Assembly: GCF_013214165.1 (NCBI RefSeq)
Contig: NZ_JABSSM010000005.1
Location: 20,048-84,047 of the forward strand
Direction: 5' to 3'
Length of the DNA stretch: 64,000 bases
Origin: Shewanella sp.
GTDB taxonomy: Bacteria; Pseudomonadota; Gammaproteobacteria; Enterobacterales; Shewanellaceae
Below, piece after piece: positions 1-8,911 of this stretch. The position numbers and the translations under genes were made by a program. Under the pieces are notes generated by a model. It saw only the letters and a program-made list of their open reading frames with translations, was not told the origin of the DNA and made no database searches. Numbering within the stretch: position 1 is the stretch's first letter; every line of letters starts with the position of its first letter.

Positions 1-19
1 CGTTCATATTCAACCAGAG

Positions 20-355
20 TTAGCGATACTTCTGCCTATGCTCGCTATCGTCGACCTCTTTAACCTCAGGCGCTTGAGTCACTCTTAGGTGATCCATCAT
101 ATGGCTGATCAGTAATACAATCACAGCCACTATGGCCAGAGGTGTAGTGAAACCTCGCATCTCGGGCTCAAAATAACCATAGACTAAAGCAGCTAATCCA
201 GAATAGAAGGCGGCGATTTTTAAACCTGTGAGAATAGGATTATTACCTAACCAGGCATCACAATGGGGACATTGAATCTGCCCGTTTAACCCCTTACCAC
301 GCTGGTCTTTGACCGCATTGGCACCAAACGCCTTACTACAATGAGTACATAACAC
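20..355 (-). CDS. Small zinc-ribbon membrane protein, unknown function
   Basis: A 111-residue protein with two CxxC pairs near the N-terminus (CTHC at residues 3-6 and CPHC at about 29-32), which looks like a small zinc ribbon. Two hydrophobic segments follow (about 46-62 and 72-88), then a charged tail. The start is GTG, with a GAGAG purine run 7 bases upstream on the minus strand; there is no in-frame ATG nearby. It is transcribed divergently from the MscS-type channel gene. I do not recognise a named family; function is unknown. Confidence 0.6.
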   Translation of the reverse strand: MLCTHCSKAFGANAVKDQRGKGLNGQIQCPHCDAWLGNNPILTGLKIAAFYSGLAALVYGYFEPEMRGFTTPLAIVAVIVLLISHMMDHLRVTQAPEVKEVDDSEHRQKYR

Positions 356-537
356 AGACAGGCTCTCTTTCGCTTAACCAAATTCGGTGAAAGAGTTTAA
401 CAGAATCGGTGTCAAAAACATGCTGCTTTTCCCCCCTATCGCCCCCTCCCACAGCTCATCATATATTTTAACCATTAATTTACATTCATCGTTCTAAGTA
501 ATACCCTTGATGTTTACAATATCAGCAGGATTTTCCT

Positions 538-2142
538 ATGAATCGACCATTCGCCCTTATCATGCTCACCTTGATGGCACTTATTGGGACTCAGGTCCGA
601 GCCGAAGAGGCTGATATCACGTCTGAGCTCACCGCTTTGCAGCAATCGATAGAGAGCCATCTCATCCAGTTGCGCAAGATCCGAGGCGAGTTAACTGAAT
701 TAACCGAATACCGTATAAAACAAAAATCGGCTCAATTACATCATAGGCTCAAAGCGTTAATGGAGCAGCCCTCCTTAAACACCGACTTGTTGACCTCCTA
801 CGTCAAAGAACATCTCAATCTAATCGAGACTATCGACGCTCATTACCAGATCAGTATAGCCATCCTCAAACTGACATTGGGACATGGCAATGACGCCGAT
901 ATCATGATGCAACTAACCAATAGAGAGTTAGAGCGAGATGAGATGCTACAAGCCAAATCTGATACTTTAAACTGGGCAGAGCAGCTATCTATCGATACTG
1001 GCGATGTGAAGCAGCAATTCACAGCTAGCCTGATTGAGCGAGCCGATAACTTAGATAGCCTGGTACATTTCACTCAAGACAGATTGAGGGCCGCAGTGAA
1101 TGATGCCAACCTGGCAGGTAAAGATGTCTCCGGCGAGCAAACGGCTAAGATCACTCAGCTTAATGAGCGACTGTCCCATAGCAGTTCAAGCTTAGGGGTC
1201 GTGATTCAATTGCTGGATAATTTAGGCCTGGACACCTCGGAGCTAACACAGACCCTGTTCAGTACTTCTGGCGACATCACTCAGGATGTACTCAATCTGG
1301 ACGTCGCCAGCAGCCTCATAGAACAATGGCTGTATAGGGCAAAGAATCAGTTCATAGATAATGGCCCTAATGTGGTTTTCAAGGTCTTTATCTTCCTGCT
1401 GATCATAGTGATTACTAACTTAGTCGCCAAAGGCGTTGAGAAACTGGTGAAGAAAACGGTGAGCAACTCTAAACTCAAGTTCAGCAAGCTGCTGCAAGAG
1501 TTCTTCACCTCTTTATCGGGTAAGACAGTGTTCACTATCGGGGTACTGATAGCCTTATCGCAACTCGGTTTCGAGCTAGGCCCCTTATTAGCAGGTTTCG
1601 GTGTTGCCGGTGTCATCATTGGATTTGCCTTGCAAGACACCCTATCTAATTTTGCCTCCGGCATGATGATACTGGTCTACCGTCCCTATGATGTCGGCGA
1701 CCTCATCAACGCGGCGGGGGTGACCGGTAAGGTGAGTCACATGAATCTGGTGTCGACCACCATCAAGACCTTAGATAACCAGAGGCTCATCATCCCCAAT
1801 AATAAGATCTGGGGTGATACCATCAATAACATCACAGTTGAGCATCAGAGGCGTGTCGATATGACCTTCGGCATCGGCTACGGTGATGACATTGAGAAAG
1901 CGGAACGTGTGCTTATGGATATCGTCTCATCACATCCTAAAGTACTTAAGACGCCAGTCCCTATGGTCAAGCTACATACCCTGGGCGACTCTTCGGTAGA
2001 CTTCGTGGTACGCCCATGGGCCAAGCCAGAGGATTACTGGAATGTTTACTGGGATATCACCCGTGAAGTGAAGGTCTGCTTCGACAGAGAGAACATCAGC
2101 ATTCCGTTCCCACAGCGCGATGTACATATTTATCAAAAATAA
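538..2142 (+). CDS. MscS-family mechanosensitive ion channel with periplasmic N-terminal domain
   Basis: A 534-residue protein with a signal peptide (about 1-22, cleavage after VRA), a long helical, probably coiled-coil periplasmic region (about 23-270), then three membrane segments (about 278-378). The last of these has the glycine/alanine-rich pore helix of MscS (GFGVAGVIIGFALQD) followed by the MscS beta domain (VYRPYDVGDLI) and an alpha/beta C-terminal domain. The family opens under membrane tension and releases solutes on hypo-osmotic shock. It is longer than E. coli MscS (286 aa) because of the periplasmic domain. The start ATG has AGGA seven bases upstream. It stands alone, not in an obvious operon. 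Confidence 0.9.
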   Translation: MNRPFALIMLTLMALIGTQVRAEEADITSELTALQQSIESHLIQLRKIRGELTELTEYRIKQKSAQLHHRLKALMEQPSLNTDLLTSYVKEHLNLIETIDAHYQISIAILKLTLGHGNDADIMMQLTNRELERDEMLQAKSDTLNWAEQLSIDTGDVKQQFTASLIERADNLDSLVHFTQDRLRAAVNDANLAGKDVSGEQTAKITQLNERLSHSSSSLGVVIQLLDNLGLDTSELTQTLFSTSGDITQDVLNLDVASSLIEQWLYRAKNQFIDNGPNVVFKVFIFLLIIVITNLVAKGVEKLVKKTVSNSKLKFSKLLQEFFTSLSGKTVFTIGVLIALSQLGFELGPLLAGFGVAGVIIGFALQDTLSNFASGMMILVYRPYDVGDLINAAGVTGKVSHMNLVSTTIKTLDNQRLIIPNNKIWGDTINNITVEHQRRVDMTFGIGYGDDIEKAERVLMDIVSSHPKVLKTPVPMVKLHTLGDSSVDFVVRPWAKPEDYWNVYWDITREVKVCFDRENISIPFPQRDVHIYQK

Positions 2143-2226
2143 CCAGCTCTAACCGAGTTTTTTACGCAGCTTAATCTGAATCAATTGAAAGTGATCCACT
2201 AGATGAGAGGCGACCATTAACGTCAT

Positions 2227-3186
2227 ATGAGCGAATACATGAACACGACATCTAAGCGAGATGAGGACCAAATAGACACACGGGAGCCCAGCACGCCCCG
2301 CCTTGAAATGTCTGAATTTATCGCCGGTTTCTGGCGCATGCACACCTGGGATATGTCGACTCAACAGCGGCTTCACTTACTAGAGACCTATCTTGATCTG
2401 GGGATCACCACCATGGATCATGCGGATATCTATGGCCAGTCTCTATGCGAGAGCCTATTCGGTGAAGCCCTAGCCTTGAGGCCATCATTGCGTGAGCAGA
2501 TGCAGATAGTCAGTAAGTGTGGCATTAAACCCGCATTCGACTCGGCTCCAGAACGTTATGTTAATCATTACGATACCAGCCAGGCGCACATTCTCGCCTC
2601 GGTGGATGCCTCACTCACCCGGCTAACAACGGATCGACTCGATCTCCTGCTGATCCACAGACCGGACCCCTTGATGCGTGCCGATGAGGTCGCCGCCACC
2701 TTTGAGCAACTCAAGCAAGCCGGTAAGGTGCTCAACTTCGGCGTCTCTAACTTCACACCGGCTCAATTTGACCTGTTGCAATCTAGCTTGCATCGCTTCG
2801 ATATTCCTTTGGTGACGAATCAGGTGGAGATATCGCCGATGAATATGACCAGCCTCAGCGACGGTACCTTAGATCACTGCCAGCAGCATAAGATCCCTCC
2901 CATGGCCTGGTCTTGTTTGGGTGGTGGAAATATTTTCTCCTCAGACGATGAGTCCAGCCAAAGATTGAGGCTACAGCTAGCCAAGATAGCCGATGAACAT
3001 GGCACCCAAGATATCAGCCAGATCATCTATGCTTGGATATTGGCTCTACCCAGCCAACCTAAACCCATCATTGGCAGTGGACAAGCCCACAGAATCGCAG
3101 CCGCTCAAGCATCGAGGCGGATAAAGTTAGACAAGCAGCAATGGTTCAGCATCTGGCAGGCCTCGATGGGCCACAGCGTTCCCTAG
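2227..3186 (+). CDS. ydhF: Aldo/keto reductase, YdhF type
   Basis: A 319-residue NADPH-dependent oxidoreductase of the aldo/keto reductase superfamily (TIM barrel). The tetrad is visible: Asp and Tyr in TTMDHADIYG, Lys in IVSKCGI and His in LLIHRPDPLM. The NADPH-binding end has PIIGSG. The sequence follows E. coli YdhF closely, including GVSNFTPAQF, NQVEISP, PMAWSCLGGG and the ending QQWFSIWQASMGHSVP. About 20 extra N-terminal residues and a weak ribosome site leave the start uncertain. The physiological substrate is not known. A strong hairpin terminator follows. Confidence 0.88.
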   Translation: MSEYMNTTSKRDEDQIDTREPSTPRLEMSEFIAGFWRMHTWDMSTQQRLHLLETYLDLGITTMDHADIYGQSLCESLFGEALALRPSLREQMQIVSKCGIKPAFDSAPERYVNHYDTSQAHILASVDASLTRLTTDRLDLLLIHRPDPLMRADEVAATFEQLKQAGKVLNFGVSNFTPAQFDLLQSSLHRFDIPLVTNQVEISPMNMTSLSDGTLDHCQQHKIPPMAWSCLGGGNIFSSDDESSQRLRLQLAKIADEHGTQDISQIIYAWILALPSQPKPIIGSGQAHRIAAAQASRRIKLDKQQWFSIWQASMGHSVP

Positions 3187-3199
3187 ATAAGCGTCTCAG

Positions 3200-3242
3200 A
3201 CTCGAATAGAAAAGGCGCCAGTGGCGCCTTTTCTATTCGAGT
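3200..3242. terminator. Bidirectional hairpin terminator between convergent genes
   Basis: A perfect inverted repeat with 20-base arms (3200-3219 and 3223-3242) and a 3-base loop; the stem contains AAAAGGCGCC/GGCGCCTTTT. It lies between the ydhF-like gene (+) and the MaoC-like gene (-), so it can serve both. Confidence 0.85.
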
Positions 3243-3270
3243 CATATTAATACCAATTAACAGGTATTAA

Positions 3271-4155
3271 TTACAGGAAGCTGATTTTTCCCGAGAGATG
3301 CGGACGACGACCTCGTTTATCTCTGAGTTCAAAGACTAAATCATCTTCATCGGCCTCGGAATCGAAGGTTACATCGGCTGGCATTAACAGTGGCAGTTTG
3401 AATGCAACTTCCACCTTGCAAGGACGCTCGCCAATTTGCGGCATCATCTGGGCGATACAGCGCGCCTTAGACCACATACCGTGAGCCAACACACGATCGA
3501 AACCAAAACGCTTCGACAATACTGGGTGAAGATGAATAAGGTTATAGTCTCCCGACGCTTTCGCATAACGGCGACCTAGATCGTCGCCCAGACTCCAAGA
3601 TTCAGGGGACTCCCAAGCCATGGCATTGGCCTTAGGTGGGCGAATACGGCGCTTACCGTTCTCGATACGATAGAGATAGGTAGACAATGACTCCCACACC
3701 AATTCATCATCGACGAAGGCTTTCGAGACTAGGTTGAATTCTAATCCAGCATCCGTCACTGTGCTACTCGTTAAGGCGCACTCAATATCGAATTTTTCAT
3801 CGACACTTAACATTCTGTATTGAGAAATACTGTTGTTAAGATGAATCATTCCAAGCAGTGGAAACGTGATGCCATCATGGGTAAAGATAGCCGCATGCAG
3901 ACGAAAGGCCATCACATACATGTAAGTCATGGGCAGTGCCTTGCCGTCGAAATCGAAGCCACATACCGATGAATATTGGGCCACTTTATCTTTCGATAAA
4001 CAGACATTAGAGACTGAGACATAGATCTTTGGCAAAGGCTGCTCATTCCACCCCGGCTTACGCCCGAAGAAGATCTTACGATAGAGGGAAAATAGAGAGG
4101 GCATCGCCTTCAATTGAATAGAATAATCATTTTCCACGTTAACCGAACCTTTCAA
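3271..4155 (-). CDS. MaoC-like hotdog-fold dehydratase domain protein
   Basis: A 294-residue protein whose C-terminal half carries the hydratase signature of the MaoC/R-specific enoyl-CoA hydratase fold: YAKASGDYNLIHLHP (residues about 198-212) followed by VLAHGMW. The N-terminal half is probably a second, degenerate hotdog domain. The family hydrates 2-enoyl thioesters; here the substrate is not known. No ATG start is available: TTG at 4155 has GAGATAAAAT just upstream, and GTG at 4137 is an alternative. It has no operon partner; it converges with the ydhF-like gene. Confidence 0.8.
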   Translation of the reverse strand: MKGSVNVENDYSIQLKAMPSLFSLYRKIFFGRKPGWNEQPLPKIYVSVSNVCLSKDKVAQYSSVCGFDFDGKALPMTYMYVMAFRLHAAIFTHDGITFPLLGMIHLNNSISQYRMLSVDEKFDIECALTSSTVTDAGLEFNLVSKAFVDDELVWESLSTYLYRIENGKRRIRPPKANAMAWESPESWSLGDDLGRRYAKASGDYNLIHLHPVLSKRFGFDRVLAHGMWSKARCIAQMMPQIGERPCKVEVAFKLPLLMPADVTFDSEADEDDLVFELRDKRGRRPHLSGKISFL

Positions 4156-4422
4156 ATTTTATCTCACCAAGCAGATTTTAAGCCGGCGAGTATACATTAA
4201 AGTACAGCCGATCCGCTAAATTCAAACTGAATTAATCTATTTCAAATAGCTTTTGAGCGTACACAAGGCGGCAGAATTAGATGAAAATAGACTAGAGCTC
4301 CATGGTTAAAAGTGTAAAGCAGATATAGCAAGATTTTGAGCGACTCCTGGACAGGGTTTTGCTTAACATCCACCGGTATAAATCGCCACGCGAGTGGTCA
4401 TGACGCTAAAGATAACCTGACT

Positions 4423-5049
4423 TTAAAACAGCTCCACCTGATTATCCTCTTGTTTTTTAACGATATTATTAAGATAAACTTTCTCTTCAGTCATCATCTG
4501 ACCTATACGCGCAGGTGACATGCGTTTCAACAAGACTTTACCGCTGTTAGGGTGGAACAGCACCTTACGCGGCCAGGGACCGCCCAAGTCTTCCGCCTCT
4601 ATCGCGATGCCCTCGAGTGTCAGGTATTCCTTGACAAACTCTATGTTAGATTGACCGACATTGAGCACTGACCTCTTGGTTATCTGCGCCCCACCAAACA
4701 CCTTTGCCTTCAATCTCTGTCGTTGACCACCAGAGGTCAAGATGCCATTGATCAATTTTTCCATGGCCAGGTTACCATAGCGACACGAATAGCTTGTCAC
4801 TTGGTGCCAGTCTTCATGGAGTTCCTTCTCGGGCAAGAGGAAGTGATTCAAACCCCCGATCCCCACTAAGGGGTCCCAGATACAGGCGGCAACGCAGGAA
4901 CCCAAACGGGTGAAGATATATTCGTCGTGGGAGGATATATAGAAGGCGCCGGGGTCGACTCTGGCTATGACCTTGTTATGCTTCCTATCCCAGTTTCTGG
5001 GGATCTCCTCGAAACCCATTCGTGGGGGAGGAATAGCGACAGCTTGCAT
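4423..5049 (-). CDS. cheD: Chemoreceptor glutamine deamidase CheD
   Basis: A 208-residue protein with the CheD catalytic set: Thr47 and Cys52 in FTRLGSCVAAC and His69 in GGLNHFLLPE. Further on it has the conserved LINGILTSGGQRQRLKAKVFGGA region. CheD deamidates selected glutamines of methyl-accepting chemotaxis proteins and in some bacteria interacts with CheC. No other chemotaxis gene lies in the window, so this copy is an orphan acting in trans. The C-terminal extension after about residue 170 (TEEKVYLNNIVKKQEDNQVELF) is charged and probably flexible. The start ATG has an AAGGAGG-like run upstream (cctcctt on the + strand at about 5053). Confidence 0.92.
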   Translation of the reverse strand: MQAVAIPPPRMGFEEIPRNWDRKHNKVIARVDPGAFYISSHDEYIFTRLGSCVAACIWDPLVGIGGLNHFLLPEKELHEDWHQVTSYSCRYGNLAMEKLINGILTSGGQRQRLKAKVFGGAQITKRSVLNVGQSNIEFVKEYLTLEGIAIEAEDLGGPWPRKVLFHPNSGKVLLKRMSPARIGQMMTEEKVYLNNIVKKQEDNQVELF

Positions 5050-5225
5050 TCAGCCTCCTTGCTCTTAATTGCGCCAACTCAAACTCTAGCTAAGATGCGA
5101 GTATGGTGTTGAGTACCAACATGAGTCAAAAGTATAGTCAGGCAAATGCAGGCAAGCCCTAATACTTGCTCATTATTTACGCCTATTGAGTTGGCGATTA
5201 ACATTAACTCTAGGATTAATGGGGC

Positions 5226-6107
5226 TCAATCACACGCCTGCGGCCAACAGCTTGTCACCTTAGCCCCGTGCTGAGTCATCTCCATGGGAATACTTCTATC
5301 ACCAACCAGGTGGCCGGCACCGATAATGATAAATAACGGCTGTTGAGTGCTAGGCTCTTGCATTAGCTCACGAATTCTCGCCGCCATATCTATGTTGCGT
5401 TGCCAGAGCAATTTTTCCAACATAAAGATATCCTCCTCATCTGACATCTGCCCCTCCATAAGCTCGGCGATATGTGCCGCATCTCCCGTTCTCCATGCCG
5501 TAACTAGGCCATGCATATCTTCGTCCGGTGACTCTATCGCTTCTCTCACCATGGCCCACTGAGACTCCTCATCGAAGGAGGAGAGTAACTGAAACTGGAA
5601 CTCGGTACTCTCTAGCTCTAACAGGGGGCGGCCTTGATTGTTAGCAATAAACCTCTGATCTACACCATAACCTGCACTGTACCCTAGTGCCTCGAACCGA
5701 TTCATTCCCAATTGCATCGACTGCAGCCAAGGTGCGAATCCACTCAGTGCCGCACACACGCTGCCTCTTGGCTTACAGTAGGCATCGAGCACTGTCTTAG
5801 TTTCAACGTCTATGGGAAGCGTGTTCAAGCCATATTTTCTTATCAAGGCCATGATGTCGGCGCTACCCGCATCAGCCTCGACAACGAGAGAGCCAGCTGA
5901 CTCAAATTTAGATTCGATCATCGCTGCCATAGGATAGAAATCAGCCCGGCCCACATGAATGGAGCCGAGTAGATAAGCGGTCTGATCTTGATAATCGATC
6001 TTAAAAAATGGAGGCCTATCTTCTACCGCAGCCTGGGTCGATGCCATAAAACCCGAGAAAGCGAGCCATATAACACCGAGTAATAATCTATGCCGACTTG
6101 TTGCCAT
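5226..6107 (-). CDS. TraB/GumN family protein, secreted
   Basis: A 293-residue protein with a signal peptide (about 1-26, ending STQA). The N-terminal motif AYLLGSIHVG and the C-terminal motif FIIIGAGHLVGDRSI are the two conserved GxxH-type motifs of the TraB/GumN (Tiki-like) family, which includes metalloproteases in animals; in bacteria the role is largely unknown. Two Cys pairs (residues about 111-118 and at the C-terminus CWPQAC) fit a periplasmic disulfide-bonded protein. It is transcribed divergently from the small gene at 6164. Confidence 0.85.
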   Translation of the reverse strand: MATSRHRLLLGVIWLAFSGFMASTQAAVEDRPPFFKIDYQDQTAYLLGSIHVGRADFYPMAAMIESKFESAGSLVVEADAGSADIMALIRKYGLNTLPIDVETKTVLDAYCKPRGSVCAALSGFAPWLQSMQLGMNRFEALGYSAGYGVDQRFIANNQGRPLLELESTEFQFQLLSSFDEESQWAMVREAIESPDEDMHGLVTAWRTGDAAHIAELMEGQMSDEEDIFMLEKLLWQRNIDMAARIRELMQEPSTQQPLFIIIGAGHLVGDRSIPMEMTQHGAKVTSCWPQACD

Positions 6108-6163
6108 CCGATTAGCCCCTTATAATCTCGATAATTTAAAAGTTTATGCAATGAGAGGCTTTT

Positions 6164-6475
6164 GTGCCACATACACGTGTTATTGAACAATTGAAACAAA
6201 ACTTACAATCAGCCTATCGTAAATCCATCGATGCAGATGGCAAGCTCGATGAGTTAAAAAAAGCGGGTCATGGGAAATTCAATCGGATTTTCGCTCAAAC
6301 TGAAGGCTTCACCACCAGCAGTAATCGCTTCAAGCCCTATGTCCAAGAGCTTGCCGATGAACTCGAAGTCTTGCCGACAGATAGCGAAACAATGCCTGCT
6401 GCATTAGAGACGTTTGTACGCAAGTTGGGCATTTTGATTCAGACATTACAGGCATTTAAAGAGCAATCAAAATAA
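6164..6475 (+). CDS. Small helical protein, unknown function
   Basis: A 103-residue, mostly alpha-helical, soluble protein without membrane segments or cysteines. The start is GTG, preceded by GAGAGG at a 5-base spacing, which fixes it well. I do not recognise the family with confidence. It lies alone between the divergent TraB/GumN gene and a strong convergent terminator. Confidence 0.65.
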   Translation: MPHTRVIEQLKQNLQSAYRKSIDADGKLDELKKAGHGKFNRIFAQTEGFTTSSNRFKPYVQELADELEVLPTDSETMPAALETFVRKLGILIQTLQAFKEQSK

Positions 6476-6507
6476 CCTGTATTTAGTGAACTCTGCCAGA
6501 AAAAACA

Positions 6508-6546
6508 AAACAGGCTAAATAAGCGATTCGCTCATTTAGCCTGTTT
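6508..6546. terminator. Bidirectional hairpin terminator
   Basis: Inverted repeat AAACAGGCTAAAT / ATTTAGCCTGTTT (6508-6520 and 6534-6546), with an inner AGCGATTCGCT mini-hairpin and A/T runs outside. It sits between two convergent genes. Confidence 0.8.
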
Positions 6547-6589
6547 GCATTTAACACATGAGAACTGTATTAGGATCTGAACTTAGCAG

Positions 6590-7126
6590 TTAGATTTTAG
6601 GTTCAACCGTCTTCTTCATCCAATCCGCGAGTAATTTATTCTCATATTTTAATGGCTTATCGTTAGCGCGACCTATGTTATGCATGAAGCTCATATCGGT
6701 CAGTTTCTCGTTACCTACCATGACCACCTTATCGCCCTCGAGTACAGAATAGCTAAAGGTAATGCGAGGCGGATAGATATCTTTGATTAAGCGAATATCA
6801 TGCATGGTCGCACCGAATGTCGGCCTGACATCGCCGGCAAGATCTAAGTCTGTCACGATCAACTCAAGTTTTTGTTCAGGCTTGAGAATTTTTCTCGCCT
6901 CTTTATCTAGACCCTTGGTTAATGTTTCAAACGTACGCGCCTCATAACGCGACTGAATATCGCTCACCGCTTTAACATCACGGAAACTCTTAGGGTCTTG
7001 CCAAGTTATCTTGACCACACCTTGTTCTGTTACTGGGTTTTCAGCCACGTCATCGGCAACCGCGCAACCCGAAAGCATCGCACCAGAAACCATAGTTCCT
7101 GCTAGTAATAGATAGGGTAACTTCAT
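6590..7126 (-). CDS. DUF3016-type lipoprotein
   Basis: A 178-residue protein starting MKLPYLLLAG with a lipoprotein signal (LSGC, Cys about 20). The start at 7126 is fixed by AGGAGG five bases upstream; a longer frame upstream has no such site. The region ITWQDPKSFRDVKA with later DLAGDVRP and PPRITFSYSV fits the DUF3016 family of envelope proteins found in Shewanella and relatives, whose role is unknown. Family assignment is from recalled motif pattern, not an alignment. Confidence 0.72.
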   Translation of the reverse strand: MKLPYLLLAGTMVSGAMLSGCAVADDVAENPVTEQGVVKITWQDPKSFRDVKAVSDIQSRYEARTFETLTKGLDKEARKILKPEQKLELIVTDLDLAGDVRPTFGATMHDIRLIKDIYPPRITFSYSVLEGDKVVMVGNEKLTDMSFMHNIGRANDKPLKYENKLLADWMKKTVEPKI

Positions 7127-7352
7127 ATCAGCCTCCTGGGCTAAGTGTTCTTCATGGAGTTTATCGTACAAAATATAACCTGTACATGAGCTTAATGCAA
7201 AACAATTAGTGACCATCCATTGTATCGCGCACCATAAGTATTAGACCGTAACACGCTAGATTTAATTACATAATATTCAGATAAAACTGTATCAAAAGTT
7301 ATCATTGATAAATAGAATAGCGTCACTCAATGCTAAACAATCCTGACATAAA

Positions 7353-7658
7353 ATGAAAAATTCCCCCGCTATTATTCTCGTTACTCTGATTTTCATCGGT
7401 CTTGGTACTAGCCTCTATCTTATCAATAGCTCAGAAAAGAGCCACTCAGCTGAAACTTGGTCCTCTTTCGTATATACCAATGGCTACAATTCGGGTCGAT
7501 ATAAGAAACAAGATGACTTCATCAGCTATGAGGCTTGCAGTGAACACGCATTAGCAACCTCGGTCAAGTTCGATAACGCCCCCTGGGAATGCGGGCTAAG
7601 ATGCCGCTTCGACTCCAGCCGCCAAGGGTTTCAATGTGAGACAATGAAAAGAGAATAA
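7353..7658 (+). CDS. Small membrane-anchored protein, unknown function
   Basis: A 101-residue protein with one N-terminal hydrophobic anchor (about 5-25) and a periplasmic domain with four cysteines (CSEH, WECGLRC, QCET) that could form two disulfides. There is no recognisable family and no clear ribosome site before the ATG. It is divergent from the DUF3016 lipoprotein gene. Confidence 0.55.
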   Translation: MKNSPAIILVTLIFIGLGTSLYLINSSEKSHSAETWSSFVYTNGYNSGRYKKQDDFISYEACSEHALATSVKFDNAPWECGLRCRFDSSRQGFQCETMKRE

Positions 7659-7772
7659 GCGCTCCTTAGTTAGCCTATTAGCTTTTTGGCATCGCCAACA
7701 CTTGTGTTAACTTTCAGTTGGCGATATTATTGTGTAACAATATGTGACCAAGACGCTATTAAGGGTATGGCT

Positions 7773-8054
7773 ATGATTTCATCACTAAAAAACATATTAA
7801 TAATCTCTCTTCTCACCACTTCTTCTTTAGTTAATGCCACCGATCTGTCGCGTTTCGAGATAGATGAAACTAAGGCCACAGCCGAAGAAGTGCTAAGCCA
7901 GTATCAGGCTCTCACCGAAGGTATGGATGCAGAGACACAATTAGACAAGATAGATCGACAACTCGATCAAGAAGTCCACGAGATGCTAAAGTCCATCTGT
8001 ACCGAATATTCTATCGACCTCAAGACGGGTGAAGAGATCTGTAATTTACAATAA
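7773..8054 (+). CDS. Small secreted protein, paralogue of 8484-8801
   Basis: A 93-residue protein with a signal peptide (MISSLKNILIISLL, cleavage near VNA) and a short acidic helical mature part. The ATG at 7773 has AAGGG seven bases upstream; an earlier in-frame ATG at 7767 and a longer frame from 7686 are less likely. The C-terminus SICTEYSIDLKTGEEIC has two Cys 14 residues apart. The gene at 8484 has the same layout and a matching tail (NICNEHGRAYDNATEVC), so the two look like diverged paralogues. Function unknown. Its last eight codons are part of a 52-bp tandem duplication. Confidence 0.6.
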   Translation: MISSLKNILIISLLTTSSLVNATDLSRFEIDETKATAEEVLSQYQALTEGMDAETQLDKIDRQLDQEVHEMLKSICTEYSIDLKTGEEICNLQ

Positions 8055-8134
8055 TCAGTATCGTCGCCCCACATATACTGCTGAAGAGATCTGTAACGTA
8101 CGATAATCAGTATCGTCGGCCCACATATACTGGT
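8031..8134. repeat. 52-bp tandem duplication spanning a stop codon
   Basis: Two consecutive 52-bp units, 8031-8082 and 8083-8134, differ at about five positions. Both begin GAAGAGATCTGTAA and end CCCACATATACTG followed by two bases. The first unit includes the last eight codons of the gene ending at 8054; the second is non-coding. Confidence 0.9.
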
Positions 8135-8483
8135 GTAAAAACGCCGCGAGGCAGCCCATGCCTCGCATTCAACACGAGTTTCACCCAAGAGTAGGCTCGC
8201 AAGCTAGTGCCCCCTCAATAGATCACCTAGTCAACATCTGGCCTCATCCAAATTACACTGCTCACTTTTCATTCAGCTTAGGTTCATGGTTTACCGTTTA
8301 CCATACTGGACAAGTTAACGAGCACTAGCTCTTCTGCGAGAAGGTTCCGAGAACACGTTTCAACAGAAGCCGCGAAAACAAGCTTACTACCAGGGGATGA
8401 CACCTCTTGATCGACATTTAAGACAGATGTCGACCAAGAGCAAACGGTTTCTTATCTGGACACAATACATTTTGGAGACATTT
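8135..8483. other. Intergenic gap with a small hairpin
   Basis: About 350 bases without a gene. A hairpin GCGAGGCA/TGCCTCGC (8146-8153, 8159-8166) may be a weak terminator of the gene ending at 8054, but it lacks a clear T run. Nothing else was recognised. Confidence 0.4.
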
Positions 8484-8801
8484 ATGAGCCATGCAAACAC
8501 GAAAACTAACGTCAACTTCTCTGGTAAAATCGCACTAGTTTCAGTCTTTATCTTAGGCGCCATGATCACAGGTCAAGCATCAGCCAATGGCTTTACGCCT
8601 TCTGAACGGGCTGCCGTCAATCAGCATATCGAACTCTTGTCAGAGCAGCAAGATAGGTCAGATGAAGCTATGATTGATAACCAACAACTAGATTTCAACC
8701 TTGGCTTGGAAAAGGCTGAAAACACGTTTATGAGTAATATCTGTAACGAACATGGACGTGCTTATGATAATGCCACCGAGGTCTGTTACGATCAAAAATG
8801 A
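8484..8801 (+). CDS. Small secreted protein, paralogue of 7773-8054
   Basis: A 105-residue protein. The start at 8484 is chosen for TTGGAGA just upstream; a frame open from 8397 has no good start. An N-terminal signal/anchor (about 17-35, ending QASA) is followed by a helical mature part and the tail NICNEHGRAYDNATEVCYDQK, with two Cys 14 residues apart as in the gene at 7773. The two genes lie 430 bases apart on the same strand. Function unknown. Confidence 0.6.
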   Translation: MSHANTKTNVNFSGKIALVSVFILGAMITGQASANGFTPSERAAVNQHIELLSEQQDRSDEAMIDNQQLDFNLGLEKAENTFMSNICNEHGRAYDNATEVCYDQK

Positions 8802-8843
8802 TCATTGCCTAATACCAATAAGTACTAGGTATAGATACTCAAT

Positions 8844-8871
8844 AAAAAAGCGAGCTTGATCTCGCTTTTTT
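8844..8871 (+). terminator. Rho-independent terminator
   Basis: AAAAAAGCGAG, six-base loop, CTCGCTTTTTT, just downstream of the gene ending at 8801. It is also usable from the convergent gene ending at 8912. Confidence 0.85.
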
Positions 8872-8911
8872 ACCTTCTCGGCTGTAAAACATCAGCGAAA
8901 TATGCGTCAGT

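Noticed and set aside
4336..4518. 60-codon plus-strand frame
   Set aside because: Mostly antisense to the end of cheD, no ribosome site, no motif.
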